Below are positions 4,159 through 5,362 of a stretch of 5,362 nucleotides of DNA, piece after piece. Both the position numbers and the translations under genes were made by a program. Numbering within the stretch: position 1 is the stretch's first letter; each line of letters starts with the position of its first letter. Under the pieces are notes generated by a model. It was not told the origin of the DNA. It worked only from the letters and a program-made list of their open reading frames with translations, and ran no database searches. Where the stretch lies: NCBI GenBank assembly GCA_007116095.1, contig SKJD01000084.1, positions 1-5,362 on the forward strand, written 5' to 3'. The DNA comes from Candidatus Hydrogenedentota bacterium (GTDB lineage Bacteria; Hydrogenedentota; Hydrogenedentia; Hydrogenedentales; SCBR16-9).

Positions 4159-5362
4159 ATGGAATTTAATCCAAATATTTTTCGTGAATATGACATACGT
4201 GGTATTGCGGGCGAGGATCTGGATGAAGAAAAAATGGAGCATATGGGCCTGGCTTATTGCCAGTTCCTGCGCCCCAAGAAACACAAAACGGTGGTGGTCG
4301 GACGGGATGGACGCCTGAGCTCCAAGGCCTATTCACGCGCTCTGATAGACGGGCTGGTCGCCGGTGGCCTGGATGTTATCGACATCGGCGAGGTTCCGTC
4401 TCCGGTGCTGTATTATGCCTTGAATGTGCTCAAGGTGGACGGTGGCTTCATGCTGACCGCCAGCCACAATCCCGGCAATTACAACGGCCTGAAAATCGCT
4501 ATCGGGACGAAGACCATCTACGGCGAACAGATTCAGAAGTTCCGCAAGGTAGTGGAGCATGGCGAATTCAAAACGACCAACAAGCCCGTTACCATCACCC
4601 GGATGGACCTTGCGCCGCGCTATATGAAGCGTATCCTGCGGGATGTGAAGCTGGCGCGACCGCTGAAGGTTGTCGTGGATGCCGGTAACGGCGTGGGCGG
4701 CGTTGTGGCCGTGCCGCTCTTCGAGGAGATGGGTTGCGAGGTGATTCCGCTCTTCTGCGAGGTGGACGGGAATTTCCCCAACCACCACCCCGACCCGACG
4801 AAGAAAGAAAACCTCAAGGATCTCATGCGCGCCGTGAAAAAGCACAAGGCCGACGTTGGCATCGGCTTCGACGGCGACGTGGACCGCATCGGCGGCTGTG
4901 ATAACAAGGGTAACATGCTCAGTGGCGACCGGCTCTTGGCGCTTTTTGCGCGACAGATTCTCAAGGAAAAGCCCGGAGCCACCATCATCGGGGAAGTCAA
5001 ATGCTCGCGCAATATGTATCAGGACATTGAGAAGCACGGCGGCGTTCCGCTCATGTGGCGCACCGGGCACTCGCACATCAAGTCGGCCATGATCGAGCAC
5101 AAGGCGCAGCTCGCCGGCGAAATGAGCGGCCACATCTTCTTCAAGCACCGCTGGTATGGCTTCGATGACGCCATATATTCGGCAGCGCGGCTGCTGGAGA
5201 TCGTCGCTGCTGGCAAGAAGCCGCTGAGCGATCACCTGGCCACGATTCCCGAATGGCCGATCACGCCGGAAATCGAATTGGATTGCCCCGATGACAAGAA
5301 ATTCGATGTTGTCAAGCAGGCCACGGACTATTTCCAGAAGGAACTGGGCCTGGATGTGGTCA
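4159..5362 (+). CDS. algC: Phosphomannomutase/phosphoglucomutase, AlgC type (3' truncated by window edge)
   Basis: Cytoplasmic alpha-D-phosphohexomutase that interconverts the 6- and 1-phosphates of mannose and glucose through a phosphoserine enzyme, feeding GDP-mannose and UDP-glucose made for LPS, capsule or exopolysaccharide. The 401 visible residues start at ATG 4159, with AAGGA nine bases upstream, and read without interruption. Motifs: FREYDIRG (8-15), VGRDGRLSS (73-81), the active-site loop TASHNP with catalytic Ser102, metal loop DGDVDR (238-243), TGHSHIK (302-308) and sugar-binding loop GEMSGH (320-325), followed by FFKHRWYGFDDAIYSAARLLE. GEMSGH and its flanks match the Pseudomonas AlgC group better than E. 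coli ManB/CpsG. AlgC is about 460 residues, so roughly 60 residues of phosphate-binding domain 4 lie beyond the edge. Whether mannose or glucose is preferred cannot be told here, and 'manB' is an alternative name. Confidence 0.93.
   Translation, partial: MEFNPNIFREYDIRGIAGEDLDEEKMEHMGLAYCQFLRPKKHKTVVVGRDGRLSSKAYSRALIDGLVAGGLDVIDIGEVPSPVLYYALNVLKVDGGFMLTASHNPGNYNGLKIAIGTKTIYGEQIQKFRKVVEHGEFKTTNKPVTITRMDLAPRYMKRILRDVKLARPLKVVVDAGNGVGGVVAVPLFEEMGCEVIPLFCEVDGNFPNHHPDPTKKENLKDLMRAVKKHKADVGIGFDGDVDRIGGCDNKGNMLSGDRLLALFARQILKEKPGATIIGEVKCSRNMYQDIEKHGGVPLMWRTGHSHIKSAMIEHKAQLAGEMSGHIFFKHRWYGFDDAIYSAARLLEIVAAGKKPLSDHLATIPEWPITPEIELDCPDDKKFDVVKQATDYFQKELGLDVV

Noticed and set aside
4333..5235. A 300-codon open frame on the minus strand opposite the mutase gene
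   Set aside because: The plus-strand frame encodes an unmistakable AlgC-type enzyme with all catalytic motifs. The antisense frame is open because of codon bias and shows no known domain.

Overview
The window comes from a Gram-negative-type bacterium of moderate-to-high GC content. It has an MEP (non-mevalonate) isoprenoid pathway, makes thiamine diphosphate, and carries an AlgC-type phosphohexomutase. The set (Dxs, ThiL, SlpA/SlyD-like FKBP, single-RRM protein, AlgC-type mutase) fits many proteobacterial and PVC-like lineages. I cannot name a taxon from sequence alone. I see no insertion sequence, phage gene, tRNA or rRNA, and the coding half is ordinary chromosomal housekeeping.

Layout. 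Bases 1-1161 (+) are the C-terminal ~60% of dxs, cut by the left edge. thiL (1216-2208, -) converges on it with only 54 bases between. A 226-base gap follows, holding a clear intrinsic terminator (~2305-2340, -) for the next gene, an FKBP-type prolyl isomerase (2435-2869, -) with a textbook Shine-Dalgarno and a TATAAT box ~90 bases upstream. Bases 2870-3181 hold that promoter and a terminator-like hairpin (3066-3098) for the next gene, a single-RRM RNA-binding protein (3182-3445, -). Bases 3446-4158 are a 713-base region with no convincing protein gene. At 4159 the phosphomannomutase/phosphoglucomutase gene begins (+) and runs off the right edge after 401 codons.

Functional links. Dxs is a thiamine-diphosphate enzyme whose product DXP feeds isoprenoids and the thiazole half of thiamine, and ThiL makes thiamine diphosphate, so the convergent pair forms a metabolic loop. 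The three minus-strand genes appear to be separate transcription units, since hairpins with T-rich tails sit behind two of them. The mutase supplies sugar phosphates for envelope polysaccharide and has no evident link to the others.

The part most worth a second look is 3446-4158. It holds a 16-bp bulged hairpin with a minus-strand T-tract (3659-3710), a perfect 11-bp GC-rich hairpin (3963-3990), two smaller palindromes, an 18-base tandem-like repeat, and a minus-strand promoter-like pair whose predicted transcript (~3882 to ~3660) would carry a 23-codon ORF with a plausible ribosome-binding site and end at the bulged hairpin. This is a candidate small RNA or small-peptide gene, or a site of REP-like palindromes. 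It is a hypothesis, not a demonstrated system.
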